A DNA stretch of 64,000 nucleotides, from assembly GCA_001599815.1 (NCBI GenBank), contig BCIA01000003.1, positions 2,790,001 to 2,854,000 of the forward strand, written 5' to 3'. The DNA is from Furcasterigmium furcatum. Lineage: Eukaryota; Ascomycota; Sordariomycetes; Glomerellales; Plectosphaerellaceae. A model generated the notes under the pieces. It had not been told where the DNA came from. It did no database searches and saw nothing but the letters and a program-made list of their open reading frames with translations. Every line of letters starts with the position of its first letter. Within the stretch, counting starts at the first letter, position 1. Shown here one piece after another: positions 10,335 to 22,352 of the stretch. The translations under genes and the position numbers were made by a program.

Positions 10335-13300
10335 TCAGAACCAGTCTTCCTCTTGGTCGAAGTCGAAGTCAAAATCGAATTGAGGCTTCTTCGTATGATG
10401 TTCTTCGGGCTGATGGAGAGAAGACGCCGAGCCTTTGGTGGTGAAGGTGGGCCTGGGCAAGTAAGATCCTTGAGGAGTCGTTGCAGGCTCAGAGGTTGGC
10501 AGTAGCCGCCGCTCAGAGAGTCTGAGGCCGCCGGGTCCAGGAATCTGAGACTCGCGAACGGGGGTATCGGTAGTTCGGGCGGAAGTGAACATGCTATCGT
10601 GGGACTGCTGGGTCCTCAGAGCGGTCTCCCTAATCTGCTCCGCCTCGGTGGAATCCTCATTCTTCTTCGGGCTCTCAGCCAGGTAGGGGTTGTCAACCGA
10701 GAGGAACGACTCCGCATCGTGGTGTGACCCAGGCAGAGGGGGCGAATCGCGCTCTGGCCGCTGAGGTGATCGGGTCTTGTGAATACGGAGTTGTTCGAGA
10801 CGGGACTCCTTGACAGTGTTCATCTTCAGTTCCACTCTGGTATTGGATAGTCCGGCAACTTCTCGGGTCGCCTGGTAGGGTGGCTGTCTCGGGGTTGCCA
10901 ATTTTGATGTGCCGGTATTGGTACTCTGTGCTACAGGCTTCTGACTGCGCAAGCTCTGGAGAGAAACTTGGTGTCTGGGAGTGGTGGGGAGTCGGGTTCC
11001 AGTGCTGCCGTGCTCAGGAGAGAAACCGACGGGTCTGCGCATGGTAGGGATCTGAGAGGGACTTCCTGACTGAAGTGAGATATTGGAGCGCTGCCGGGGA
11101 AGAATGTTCGAAGAACTGCCGTAATTTCTCAAAGTCTTCGGGTGCTGTAGGTCAGAAGGGTTGGTTTGCGACTTACTGCCCTGACCGAGGTAGGATGATT
11201 GGCCTCCCAGATCGGCCTGCATTGCCGCGATGTTAGAGTACTGAGTCCTGCGTTGACTTGGGGGCGTTATTAACGATGGCCTTTGAAGACCTGGGGACTG
11301 AACCTGTCGCACAGATGCTTCGCTATGAGGTTGGGGAGGGGACGTGTTGTCATGATGGCCGGTGGGGAAAGAATCTTGCGCGCCGCCGGTGCATGTTGGA
11401 CGTGCAATGCCAGAAGGGTATCCGCCCTGCTGTGCAAAGGTCGCGCCATAGTATCGTCCAGTGGCGGAGTATTGCGATCGCATCGAAGTGGTACTGGTCT
11501 GCTGTCTCACACCAGGAATCTTGGATGCTGCACGCTCGGGAACCTTTGGCCTTTGCGCCATCGTGAGGGTCGACGGTCCTCTAGCCTGTTCCTCTGACCT
11601 GCCCCCTTGACCATATCTGGAAAAGGCAGGGCTGAGCGAGGATTCAGGCGTGAGTCTGTCCCTGTGCTGAACTCCAAGTGTCCTCTGAGGACGGGAATAG
11701 TTTCGCGGGCCGTGAACTGGACCGGAAAATGTACCGGCTTCAGTTGTCTTCGGGGTCTTCGGGGCAACGGGCGGAACAGGTGGCTTGTTGTCTTTGGGGA
11801 AAGAATCAATCAAGCTTGTTTTTGCCGCAGCTGCAATTCCGTCCACGGAAGCTTTCAAGCGCATGTTGCCCATAGACAACTTTTTGTAGACCGTCTTCCT
11901 GAAGGAACTTTTGTCGTCCTTCTTGTCAAGATCATCGGGGGCCGACTGAGGATCAACATCATCAGCATCGTTCAAGAGCCCGTGCAGCTCCGCCTTGGAG
12001 GCTTTGACCTTCAGGCCATACTTCTTGGATAGCTCGGTGCGCTCATCCTTCAGCTGGGTGGTTTTGGCGTAATCATCCTGGAACTTCTTCGGGACCTGTG
12101 GTACGGGCGGGATGTATATGTCCACCGGGACGAGGGTCTCTGAATCTTGCTCCGATGCTTCTTCCCTCAAACTCTTCTTTGAGGCCTTGGACCTGAGGGA
12201 GAAGTTCGAAATCTTCTTCCTGAGACTTAGTCTCGTGTCAACGCACTCCAGTTCGGGCTCATTGGTTGAAGAACGGCTGATGTTTGCAACGGAGAAGCTG
12301 CGCCTGATGCGAGAAATTGACAGGGATCGACTCTCAGTGGATTCGCGTTGCTCTGGGGCATCGGAATCAGATTCCTTGCTTCCAATGGCTGCGAGCGGAC
12401 GAGGTTGCTCATTGCTGGGCTTGCTAGACTCCGACACATGTCTGCGCGTGGACTGCTCTTTCTTTTGAATGAGAGCTTTGATTGTCCCGACAAACTTTTC
12501 CGCGCGCTCGTTGAAGGTCGGGCTCTCGACAATGCTCTCGGCGTCCAGGGCCTCAAAAGCAGATGCGGGCATCTTCTCGTCCTCGGCAAGCGGTACATCC
12601 CCTTTGTGGTTGTCCAGAAAAATCTCGAACTTGCTTGGCTTCAGGTTGATATATGATGAGCCGCCCGGGAGTCGCGGCCACGGTGACATCTTCTGAGCCG
12701 TGAACTGGCGATCGGATAACAAGTCGTGGTCGGCGGACAGGCTGAAGAGTTGTCGCATGAGGAAGTCCGCATATTCGCTGCTAAAGCCGCAGATGCGAAC
12801 AGAGTGAACAAGGCCCTTGAGCTTCGTCAAGGGGTTGCAAACTCGGAGAGCGCTCTCAGGGCAATACGGAATGACGACTTTTTAAGGTCAGAAGGTTTGA
12901 GTGAACAAGGAAAAGAATGAGAACTTACCGACAGGTCCACCACTGGGGACTCCATCTTGTCGTTCTGCACAAGGTCTGGCACCGTAGAATCGCCGACAAA
13001 GGAGGAACAGTTTCTCCATGGTGAAGACGTTCTTCTCGCTCGAGCCACGACTTCGCTTCAGCTGAGTCTCGACGAACTTCTCGATGAGCCGATCGAGGCC
13101 GAGGGATCCTGAATGTGCCATGTGGGGGCCAGCCATCATGGCCTGCTGACCATTCACACCAAACGAGAACCGGGACATGTCCATTTCGACGATCATTCGG
13201 CGCATGTACTGGCCATATTTGGGGAGCCACATTGAGGCCAGTTGATTAACCCTCCTTTGGGTGAAGGGTGAGAAGATGACGTGGAAGTATTCCGTCATCA

Positions 13301-13832
13301 GGAGGGTGAGCATGATCTCAGTGTGAAAGTCGAAGGACACCCTGAGGTATGGGCCCAGGGCCCGCAGGATAGCCTGCATGGTCGTGAACTTGTCCTTTGT
13401 CCACACGTCCTTGTACAGGAAGAAACCTGCGAGGCGGATTGGCGAGGTGCCCGGGCGCACCTGGTCGAGTAGGAGTTTCCAAATGTAGAACCTTGTCTGG
13501 GCTGGGAGGCGGAAAAGACCCTTCATCGTTGTCGGATCAGCGGGCGCGCGGCCGTACTCGGCCTGGAAGCGCGGCAGCGCCATCTTGAACAACCATCCTG
13601 GTGGCGGGTTGCTGCCCCCGCCACGGTTGTCATAACCGACATTGACTGTCCTGTCCTAAGGAGGCAAGTCAACGCGGCCAGATCCCCGTGACAGAGGCAG
13701 CCCAGCGGATGTCGAAAGGGCGGCAATGGTGGCGGTGGGGGAGGCGCTTGAGAAAATGCTCCGAAGAGCGCCAGGCACCGACTTCTTCTTCGGCGGGGCC
13801 CGTGCTGGGCGGGGGGAGGTCGGGGCAGGCAT
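10335..13832 (-). CDS. Large fungal-specific protein with low-complexity C-terminal half
   Basis: Exons 13655-12929 and 12877-10335 are well supported and join in phase (GTCG|GTAAGT ... AAAAG). A short first exon from the ATG at 13832 (MPAPTSPRPARAPPKKKS) joined through a poor GTGCCT donor to TTAG at 13656 gives 1107 residues; the fallback start at 13583 (MALPRFQAEYG) gives 1066. The first 330 residues are globular and rich in Arg, Phe and Leu. The remainder is Ser/Pro/Gln-rich, Lys/Arg-dotted and probably disordered, ending in alternating Phe-Asp before EEDWF. There is no signal peptide or membrane helix. It looks like the conserved hypothetical proteins of filamentous fungi; I know no function. 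The disordered tail suggests a scaffold or signalling protein. Confidence 0.8.
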
Positions 13833-15790
13833 CTTGTCTGCCTGTTGGTGATGGGAAAGAAAGGGGGGAGAGAAGGAGAGAAGGAAAGGAAAAGATGCCG
13901 AGAATTTATATGTGGGCACGCGTAGTGAATACCGCCCCGCAACCGTGAGCCTGCCGGGTCGCCTGAGGAATCACGCTTCCTCGATCTCGTTCTTTCCGTT
14001 TTTATATACAGGGAAGCCCTTTCAAACGCGCGCGTGTCGCGCGTTATTACGCGTAGCCACATAGTATTTGTATTTCACGCAAAGTTTTCTTATTTCCAAA
14101 GGTCTTTTCGCGACCATAATAAAAAGGGGCGACTCGGAAAAAGGGGCATCCCAAACTTTCACCACGGCCGCTCGCCACCCCGCCGACATACTTCGCCCGT
14201 GCGCCATAGACCGCCCAACTCTTTCCACCTCATCAAAATCTACAGTATAACATTACCATTCAACTCTTCTATCACCAAGACATACTTCTTATTTCAAGTC
14301 TAGGAACCTACTATTTTAGCTCCTAGGTCTCCCAAACCACTCAACCGGGACAACCAAGCGCTTCAGAACATCAACACTCGGTTCCGCAATATTAACCAGC
14401 GCTTCAAGGGCACCATGGCCCATGAAAACCACAAACAAATCTCAAGGGCACCAAACTCTCATCGTCGACACCAGCTCCGCCTGCCCTCAGGCCTCATCAC
14501 CTAGTACGTTATCGAAGCGACTCATTCAGGATGGAAAGGCAACCAGACCACCAGAAACGAGATGACTGCGGTCCTTACATGTTTCCTTGGGGTCTCAAAG
14601 CTTGCTTACATTGAGCGTGGCGAGTCCCAGAATCGTAGTGAGGAGAAGAGCAAACCGGTCACTTGCATCAGGAGGACCTGGATGTTGGCACGGGGGCGTC
14701 TCAGCCAAACTTGCCAGAAGTTTGGTTGGCGCAAACAATTCAGGTGCATGTTCTCTGGAGCAGGCCATCTTGATGTCCGCTCGTCGTCAAGGGGGACGGA
14801 GCCAACTTGTAGATGCCGCGGCGGCGAGGCACGCCGCGAATTCTAAGTTTCGGGGCGGAGCCATGCGCCGGCAAGTGGGCTTCCGGGACCGAATTGTGCA
14901 GAGACACCGGGATTTGTGCAGCAGCGGGGCCAATGGCGAATCGGGATGAAGCGGGGAGGTCGAACAGCCCGATGGCTGCACAATTCCGGGTTCAGCCAGG
15001 GGCATCTTTTCTCCGTCCAGTGCTTGTCAATTGCTGTGCTGATGAATCTGACAAACATACTCGTACGAGTCCCATCATTCCTTCGACATGGGCCTCGTAA
15101 TACGATTCTTCGGCCGAAAGCCTGGCAAGCCGGGGAGCTCGGAGTCGGGTCTCATTGTCAAGACAACACTGGATCTGGTACCCAAGTAGTAAACAGACAT
15201 TCGGGGGGTTATCTGTCTGATGTCGACAAGCGACGACCAGATGTCGTGAGATGCTTTGCCGTCCATCCGCTCCCCGCAACTGTCCAACTCAACTGGGCCT
15301 ATACTATGGACCGGCGCGCTTTGAGCCTGGGCTAGAAGTAGGCCAGCAGCCATTGCAGTGCTCAAGACGTGCCGTCCGATCCGTCCGTCCAGGTTCGATT
15401 GGCCGACCCCGGCGACTCCAACACCGAGTCGACAGAGTGTGGTACCCGGACTTACTAGGCCGGACGCATGTATTATGGGCCGGATTTAAGATCCTTGCGC
15501 TGGGACTCGCCCGGTCGGCTCCCAATTAAACGAACAAACCGAGTCCGAGATGCCGTTATATGGTCGTCACCTGGCCTCCATCACACTTAATTACTCCGCC
15601 GACGTCGCACACTGCCATGATGGATTCTGTGTGAATCTCTTTGACTCTTCATCACGCCCTTGCGCTTCCTACCCGGCCCTGAATCAGCTTGCAGACAGTC
15701 GCTTGACACGACCGGCGCATAGGCCTTTTTAGAGTCCTGCCGACACGGAACTACACCCGACTTACATGAAGCCAAGGCCAACGCTCAACC
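13833..15790. other. Long intergenic region, possible degraded sequence
   Basis: Nearly 2 kb without a supportable gene, between divergent genes. The left part carries promoter signals of the minus-strand gene. From about 14,060 to 14,330 it is AT-richer than its surroundings. Around 14,340-14,500 the sequence has a coding-like texture (two GCGCTTCA copies and two CAAGGGCACCA copies) but no sustained frame, so it may be a decayed gene or element. The stretch 15,030-15,790 is the MFS gene promoter. Confidence 0.4.
13918..14054. promoter_or_regulatory. Two ACGCGT boxes and a TATA-like element
   Basis: ACGCGT (the MluI cell-cycle box bound by MBF-type factors in fungi) occurs at 13918-13923 and 14049-14054. 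Between them lies TATATAAAAA on the minus strand at about 14000-14009. They sit roughly 90-220 bp upstream of the 13832 start codon. The grouping suggests cell-cycle-linked control of the large minus-strand gene; function is inferred from motif identity only. Confidence 0.4.
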
Positions 15791-17600
15791 ATGGCCTCTG
15801 AGAAGTTTGACGACGCGGTGCTGTCGAAAGCAGACGCCGAGGGCTTGGAAACCAGCGACGACACCACAATATACGTCAAAGGTGACGATGAAGCCAAAGA
15901 TTCCAGCCTCCAGCCTGGCGCTTCCGATGAGAAGGCCTCAGACGCGAAAGTCGCCGACCCAATAGATCAGGCAGCAGAGAACAGCGACCCCGAGCAGGCA
16001 GCGGGAGCAACAACACCACCCATAGTCAAACCCATGCTGGGTGTCAAGACTGACGAGGACGGCGACGACATTGTTGGCTGGAACGGCCCTGACGACCCGG
16101 AGAACCCGTACAACTGGCCGAGCTGGAGCAAGGTCACACACTGCGGCGTCATCAGCGCCCTGACATTCCTCACACCTCTGGCTTCGTGTAAGTGGACACC
16201 ATAACTCCATATCACAGCTCTCAGTCCTGACAGATGCCCTCAGCAATGCTGGCCCCGGCTGTTCCCATCCTCATGCGGGAATTCAACAGTCAAAGCACGA
16301 CGCTGGCCTCCTTCGTCGTCTCTGGTACGTCGTCCACTCCCACCCTCTTCACGCTCCCGCTCCTAACTCCTCTCCAGTCTACGTTCTCGGCTTCGCTGCC
16401 GGCCCTCTCCTCTGCGCCCCCTTGAGCGAGATCTACGGCCGCCTCCCCATCTACCACATCTTCAACATCTGCTTCGTCTGCTTCAACATCGGCTGCGCCC
16501 TCGCCCCCAGCATGAGCGCCCTCATCGTCTTCCGCTTCTTCGCGGGCGTCTTCGGCTCCGCCCCCCTCACAAACGGCGGCGGCTCCATCGCCGACATGAT
16601 CGTCCAGGAGAAGCGCGGCGCCGCCATGGCCATCTTCAGCATCGGCCCCCTGCTCGGCCCCATCATCGGCCCCGTCGCCGGCGGCTTCTTCGCCGAGGCC
16701 GTCGGCTGGCGCTGGGTCTTCTGGCTCCTCGCCATCATCAGCGGCGTCCTCACCATCGTCATGGTCGTCATGTTGCGCGAGACTTACGCCATGATCCTAC
16801 TTAAGCGCAGGACCGACCGCCTGCGCAAGGAGACGGGCAACCTCAACCTCAAGTCCAAGCTCGACCCGGGCCTCTCCGCCGCCGACTTCTTCAAGCGCGG
16901 CATCATCCGCCCCCTCAAGATGCTCGCCAAGTCGCCCGTCACCCAGATCTTCGCCGTCTACGTCGCCATCGCGTACGGGTACCTCTACCTCATGTTCACC
17001 TCCATGACGCTCGTCTTCATCCAGTACTACAACTTCACCTCCGGCACCGCCGGCCTCGCGTTCCTCGGCATCGGCGTCGGCTCCATCCTCGGCCTCGCCT
17101 TCTTCGCAATCTTCTCCGACAGGTGGCTCAAGCACAAGACCGCGCAGGAGAAGGCCCGCGCCGCCGTCGAGGGCCGCGAGCCCGAGCCCCTCAAGCCCGA
17201 GCCGCGCCTCGCCACCCTCCCCGCCGGCGCCATCCTCCTCCCTGCCGGCCTTTTCTGGTACGGCTGGTCCGCAAACAACGGCGCCACCCACTGGATCGTC
17301 CCCATCATCGGCACCGCCATCGTCGGCCTCGGCAACCTCATCATCTTCCTCGCCCTGCAGCTCTACCTCGTCGACGCCTTCTCCGTCTATGCCGCCTCGG
17401 CCCTCGCCGCCAACGCCGTCGTCCGGTCCATCGCCGGCGCGTTCCTCCCCCTCGCCGGCCTGCCCATGTACGACGCGCTCGGCCTCGGCTGGGGCAACAG
17501 CGTCCTCGCCTTCATCGCCGTCGCCCTGATACCCGTCTCGTTCCTGATTCTCAAGTACGGCGAGCTGCTGCGGACCAAGTACGCCATCAAGGACCTGTAG
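15791..17600 (+). CDS. MFS transporter, DHA1 drug:H+ antiporter type
   Basis: Exons 15791-16187, 16244-16324 and 16378-17600 give 566 residues. Residues 1-125 are an acidic cytosolic tail ending in the DPENPYNWPSWSK signature typical of fungal DHA1 transporters. Twelve hydrophobic helices follow, with loop 2-3 motif PLSEIYGRLPIY and motif-C-like IGPLLGPIIGPVAGGF. Intron 1 must use the CAG at 16241-16243; this restores the usual LASSMLAP start of helix 1, while the CAG seven bases earlier would break the frame. Codons are strongly C-ending from 16,400 on. Plasma-membrane export of drugs or metabolites is likely; no biosynthetic cluster surrounds it, so the substrate is unknown. Confidence 0.92.
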
Positions 17601-17960
17601 ACTTCACGCGCGCATATACATCCTTTCTTTCACCTGCCTATCGCGACGGGAGGAATTCTGTACTTTTATCTTAGCATCGCGCCGCTCCTCCCCATATTGC
17701 ATGAAATACCAAAAGGCATTAGACCACTTCACCATTGATGATGCTACCTATATCTTCTGTGAAGTGCAACCGGCCTCCTGAAGCAAGACCTCTCTGCGAT
17801 GACGCGTTCTCTGAAAGCGCCTGTTTTCCATACTGTACACTCGAAACTTGCAAACCCGGCCGCTCTTCGCAACTCGGTTCCGATAATGTTTATCGGGGCG
17901 TCCTGCCCACCCACTCACCCCTTTTCAGCAGCCGATGCCCAGATGCTCCGGAGACTTCAC
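17601..17960. other. Convergent 3' intergenic region
   Basis: Short space between the 3' ends of the MFS gene (plus) and spt5 (minus). No gene seen. Confidence 0.5.
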
Positions 17961-20900
17961 CTAGTCGTCGTCCGTGTAGCGAGGGCCGCTGGCCGCCGGT
18001 GTCTCTGGTGCTCCGTAGGCAGCAGGAGTCGGCGCGCCGTAGTAGGCGCCGGACGCGAAACCGCTCGCAGCGGGTGTGGGCGCCGAGGCAGCCGGTGTCG
18101 GTGCCGTCTCAGCTCCCCAGCCGCCTTGCCAGCCACCGCCAGGAGTAGGCGCGTTCACCGGGCCAGGGGTGGGTGCTGTGTACGCTCCGGGCGTCGGGGC
18201 GTCGAGCGCGCCAGGAGTGGGTGCACTGAGACCGGCGCCAGGGGTAGGGGCATTGTACGCATCGGAGCCTCCGCCAGAATAGTTCCAGGAGTCGTGGCTC
18301 GCGCCGGGGGTTGGCGCAGATGCTCCTCCGTACGCAGGGGTCTTGGAGCCCCAGTTGTCACCTCCGTATGCGGGCGTTCGAGAGCCCAGGCCGAAAGCAC
18401 CATCGCCACCAGGAGCCGGGGTTTTCGCGCCAGACTGCCAGGCGGGTGTTCGGGAACCACTGCCGTAGGCCGTGCGGCTGCCGTCGCCGTAAGCAGTGCG
18501 GGAGCCATCGGCCCAGGCTGGAGTGCGAGAGCCTGACATGTCTGGGCCGGACTTCCAGGCCGGTGTGCGACCACCACTGGCGGCAGCAGGTGCTGTGATC
18601 TGTTAATACTCGAGATCCAAGTGTTCGCGAGATCAGAAACTTACTTCGTGAGCCCCAAGCCGGGGTTCTTTCGGAGGAAGCCATCGGCGTGCGGCCGCTC
18701 TGCCAATCGGTACCACGCGAGGCACCTCCAAAGCCACCGTCTCGGACGGGACGAGGTCCACGTTGGTTGATCTCGATCTTCGCACCGGTGTGCTTGTCCT
18801 TGAAACTCAGGTGATCCTTGGGAACGCTAACTGTCTTGCTCTTCGTATGCAACTCGACACGCGCATGGGTTTCGGTGGTGTCCTTGACGATGCCGAGCAG
18901 TCCCTTGTAGCCTCCCCGCTTGATAATAACAGTCTGTCCCAGGGCTCTGTCGCGCCCAAAGGTCTTCGGGGGTAGCATCTTGTTGTCTGCGCCGCCATTG
19001 GGGTTTCGCTTCATCGCCGGGTTCATCTCGTCCAGGTTCGGGCCCGAGGGCACGACACGGCCGCCCTTGGCTGCCACGGTGGTGACATTGCTCGCCCGCG
19101 TGACGAAGACGCCGGCGTTGTCGTTGCGGTCGTGACTGTGGAGGTAGATGTAGGAGCGGTAGATGTGGATGATCTTGCCCTGCCGGTGCTGGCCGCCCTG
19201 CTCGCGGACAACATCGTCGAGTCGGATCTCGGAGCCGTTTCTATCAGCCGCGACGACGATCTTCCTCTGCGGGATCTTGTTCGTAATCTGCGAGGGCATA
19301 AGCTGGCGGGTGTCGCCATTCTGGTCAAGCACCACCAGACTCTCGCGTTCTACCTTAACAACGCAACCGACGGTGGTGGGGTTAAGCTGGACAAGGTCCA
19401 GCAGAGAGTATTGGCCGATAGAGCCTTGGCCGCCAGAGTCGCTGGCTTCGCGCAGGTCCTTGCTGAACACGGTGACCTCAGTGTTGGACTGGTCGGTGAC
19501 GAATGTAACCCGGTCGTCAACAATCTTGACAACCATACCGACCTCGTCGCGAAACCTGCTTCCTCCGATCACCTTGACGTGATCACCCTCCTTGAAGCGC
19601 TTTCGCAGGCCCTTGATAGGCACCTCGATGGTCTGCCCGGTGAGCTCACCCTCGGTTACCTGCAAGGTAACGATGTCGCCCTGCACATGGGAGGCTTTGC
19701 CGATCACGCCCATCTGCTCGCCTGCGTAGACCTCGATGATGTCACCGGGGAGATACGTCGTGCTGGCATTGCTGTCCTTCAAGCTCGCGGCGAGTGCCTT
19801 CAGGTCGAGGTTCTCGGTGCCATCTTCGGCGCCAGAAGCAAACCTCGTCACCTCTTCCAGCGTGGGGCTGACGTCGGTGACAGTGAGCAGTTGGATCTTG
19901 ACATCCTTCACCTGGAAGCCGTTCTCGAAATCCTCGCCCATGTACGACCACGTCTTTGTGCTGGGGTTGCCCTGGATATGCCTGGGATGCCGCTTGCGAG
20001 CTTCCGCCTCGTTGAACAGGCGCTGGGGAGGCCGAGGGCCGGGTTGACCGATCGGGCGCTTCCTCTTGCCGTCGGCGGTGACGTTTGCTGAGAGGGCCTC
20101 GTCTCGAACTCCGTAGTCCAGTCGGGGAATAAAGCGGACCTTGGCCTCGAGGCCGTTCTCGGTCAAATCCATGACCTGCGCGAGATCGCCCGCATGCTTG
20201 GCCGGGCGCTTCAGACGGACCCATGCACCTGGCTCCAGGGTCGGCGTCTTCGTGACACGAAGCAGGTCGGGACGGTCCTTGATCTCGACCAAGATCATCT
20301 TGCTCCGGGGGTAGACGTTGAGCATGCCGTCGAGGGCGGCCATGATGTCGCCGGATCGGTTCGCCTCGACGTAGATGTAGCCCTTCATGACGGACTCGGT
20401 TCCACCACGCTCGAAGGCCGAGATGATGGCAAGTTCTTCCTTGGTTCCCATCCTCTCCTGGATCCTCTTCTGGATGGAGAAGACAACCTCCCGCTCCTTG
20501 CCCTCCTTGCAGCGGACGGCCCAGATGGTCGGGTCATCGACACTAGGCATCAGCAGTCGCTTGGGCACGACTGCAGAATCCCCGAATCCTCTGGTCGGGC
20601 GGCGGTTGCCGTATCGCTGGCGCAGGATCTCGGCCTGCTTCTCGGCGTCCATGCTGGACTCCAGCTCGCGTTGGCGATCGAGCTCCCTATGTCTGCGATC
20701 ATCATTGAGTCTGCCGGTGTCGACCGCGTCGTCGGGATGTTCGTTGTCGATGAAGTCTCCTATTTCTTCACCTTCCTTTTCGTCATCCTCGCCTTCGTCT
20801 TCGTCGTCGACCTCGGCTTCGATATCGAAGAAAGCGGCGCTTCGGTCCTTGCGGCGCTTGCGACGGTGGCCCTGTATCTCAGTGGTCAGCAGGTCCATCA

Positions 20901-21313
20901 CAGCGAGGCATTTTTGGGCTGCCAGAGGGGGGAATCCTGCAGCAGGCAGCGAAAGGGCTCACCTGTTGGACATCGTCCTCATCATCTTCGTCGTCCTCGT
21001 CCTCGTCATCCTCATCGTCGTTCGCCGCGCCGCGTGGAGCGTCATCGTCGTCGCCGTCATCCTCATCTTCCTCGGCCTCGTCGTATGTGGGCTGATTGTT
21101 CTTGACGGCGACGGGCGACTGTTCGTCGTCATCGCCAGCGTTGTCGTCCTCGTCGTCGTTTGAGTTCGCGACGGGGCTTCGCTCTCGCTTCGTCGCAGTC
21201 TCCTCTCCATCCTCTCGGCCACCTTCATCGTCAGACATGTCGGCGGGCGCGGGGTTGAAGTCATCCTCTTCCTCGGAATCGTCAAAGTTGTCTTTGTAGT
21301 CGTGGGAAGCCAT
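17961..21313 (-). CDS. spt5: Transcription elongation factor Spt5
   Basis: Exons 21313-20963, 20871-18645 and 18592-17961 give 1069 residues, normal for Spt5. Order: a very acidic N-terminus with Asp/Glu runs (about 1-180); the NGN domain (from about [20 protein letters not shown]), which pairs with Spt4; several KOW domains (for example [19 protein letters not shown] and [20 protein letters not shown]); and a C-terminal repeat region. The C-terminal repeats have two blocks, [14 protein letters not shown] units followed by APTPG units, the substrate of CTD-type kinases. The last intron has two AG acceptors seven bases apart; only the inner one (18593) keeps the repeat frame. DSIF acts with RNA polymerase II in pausing, elongation and mRNA capping in the nucleus. 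Confidence 0.97.
18070..18560 (-). repeat. Tandem coding repeats of the Spt5 C-terminal region
   Basis: DNA repeats that encode [14 protein letters not shown] units (about 18400-18560) and then APTPG units (about 18070-18290). The period is near 21-45 bp with diverged spacers. They are part of spt5, not a separate element. Confidence 0.8.
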
Positions 21314-22352
21314 CTCGGGCGAACTGAAACGGCGCGACAACGGCAGCCGAGATGGTTTGAGGGCGGAAGCTGAGGATTGGAGGGGGAGAAATGATGAAAG
21401 GGGAGAAAGAAACAGTCGGCGGAGATGGCGGGTGCCTGCGCCTTCTTTATTGTCGTTGCGCTGGCAGGCAGGAAAAGGCGAAGTTGGAAAGTCTTGGGAC
21501 GAGTGAATGAAAGCTCGCGACGTGAACTTTTGGTTGGCCGAGCTGTCTCACCAGGGAGTCGGTGCACGCCACAAGTTCGAGCCACAGCTGTGGCGTGAAG
21601 CATGAGCCGACGTTGAGCCGGCCTCCGTGGCTTAATGTGGCTGTTGATTGGTGCGTCAGGCTGGCTTCACCGAAAGCCTCGGTGTAGCCTTCAGTCTGGG
21701 CTGGCTCAAGTTCCAGTGCAACGCAGGTTTACCTTCCTCTCTCCACCCTATGCTGCCAATCGGCAAGTGCCTGTTGTGTAGTAATTTGGTCGGTTGTTTA
21801 GACAGTCTCTCTCGCTCTAATTAAGGAGTGCAGATCCGTCTTCGCCTTGACTGCCTGCATCCATGGATCTCGGCTATAAGTCGGTACAGCGGACAATCGT
21901 TAGGCTGCTTCTTCTTTCAGTTCAGATATTCTCTCAGGAGAGGCCATAGCAGGTAGGGGTACACCTCGGTAAGTACCAGGTATGAGCTGGATTCCCGCCC
22001 GGAAAGGTGCTCCTCAGAGCTGCTGAAAGTCCATGAGGTAGTCGTCCTTTGAATCATCTCTAGTTTAGCAAGGGTTATCTCATTATCTGAGGCTGGATCC
22101 AAAGTTGTCAACATGAGAAAGGACATCTCTTCTACAACACTCTTGCTCGGTATTAAGGTACTTCAGGTTCTATGAGGTCTGGGGAACCCCGCCTGAAGAT
22201 ATCCGACCCGCGGGCGACATAGTTGGAAACGCGGGGTTTGAGTACCTATAAGAGCCACTGTAGCTTTAAAGTTCCCCAAATTCGGACCCCGGCAATCTGG
22301 AAGTCATTCCCGTGGCACCGGCAACACATACCTGTCGCGGTTCAGCAGGACG
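21314..22352. other. Divergent promoter region of spt5 and the MDR gene
   Basis: About 1 kb between divergent genes. The half near spt5 is rich in purines on the plus strand; the half near the MDR gene contains the CCCCGC inverted repeat and a TATA-like box listed separately. No gene seen. Confidence 0.45.
22185..22254 (+). promoter_or_regulatory. Inverted CCCCGC/GCGGGG pair with TATA-like box
   Basis: AACCCCGC at 22185-22192 is mirrored by GCGGGGTT at 22231-22238. A TATAAGAG follows at 22247-22254, about 100 bp before the MDR start codon. GCGGGG fits the CreA/Mig1 consensus SYGGRG and resembles stress C4 elements. The pairing suggests a carbon- or stress-responsive promoter; this is motif-based inference. 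Confidence 0.4.

Noticed and set aside
14340..14500. Possible transposon or gene remnant
   Set aside because: Coding-like texture and short repeated words, but no frame, terminal repeats or recognisable protein; kept only as a remark.
15390..15405. tRNA-like GGTTCGATTGG box
   Set aside because: No matching A box or cloverleaf arms around it and the B box is imperfect.
19132..20091. 319-codon plus-strand frame opposite spt5
   Set aside because: Shadow of the Spt5 KOW region.
20960..21230. Trinucleotide microsatellite
   Set aside because: It is the Asp/Glu-coding stretch of the Spt5 N-terminus, not an independent repeat element.
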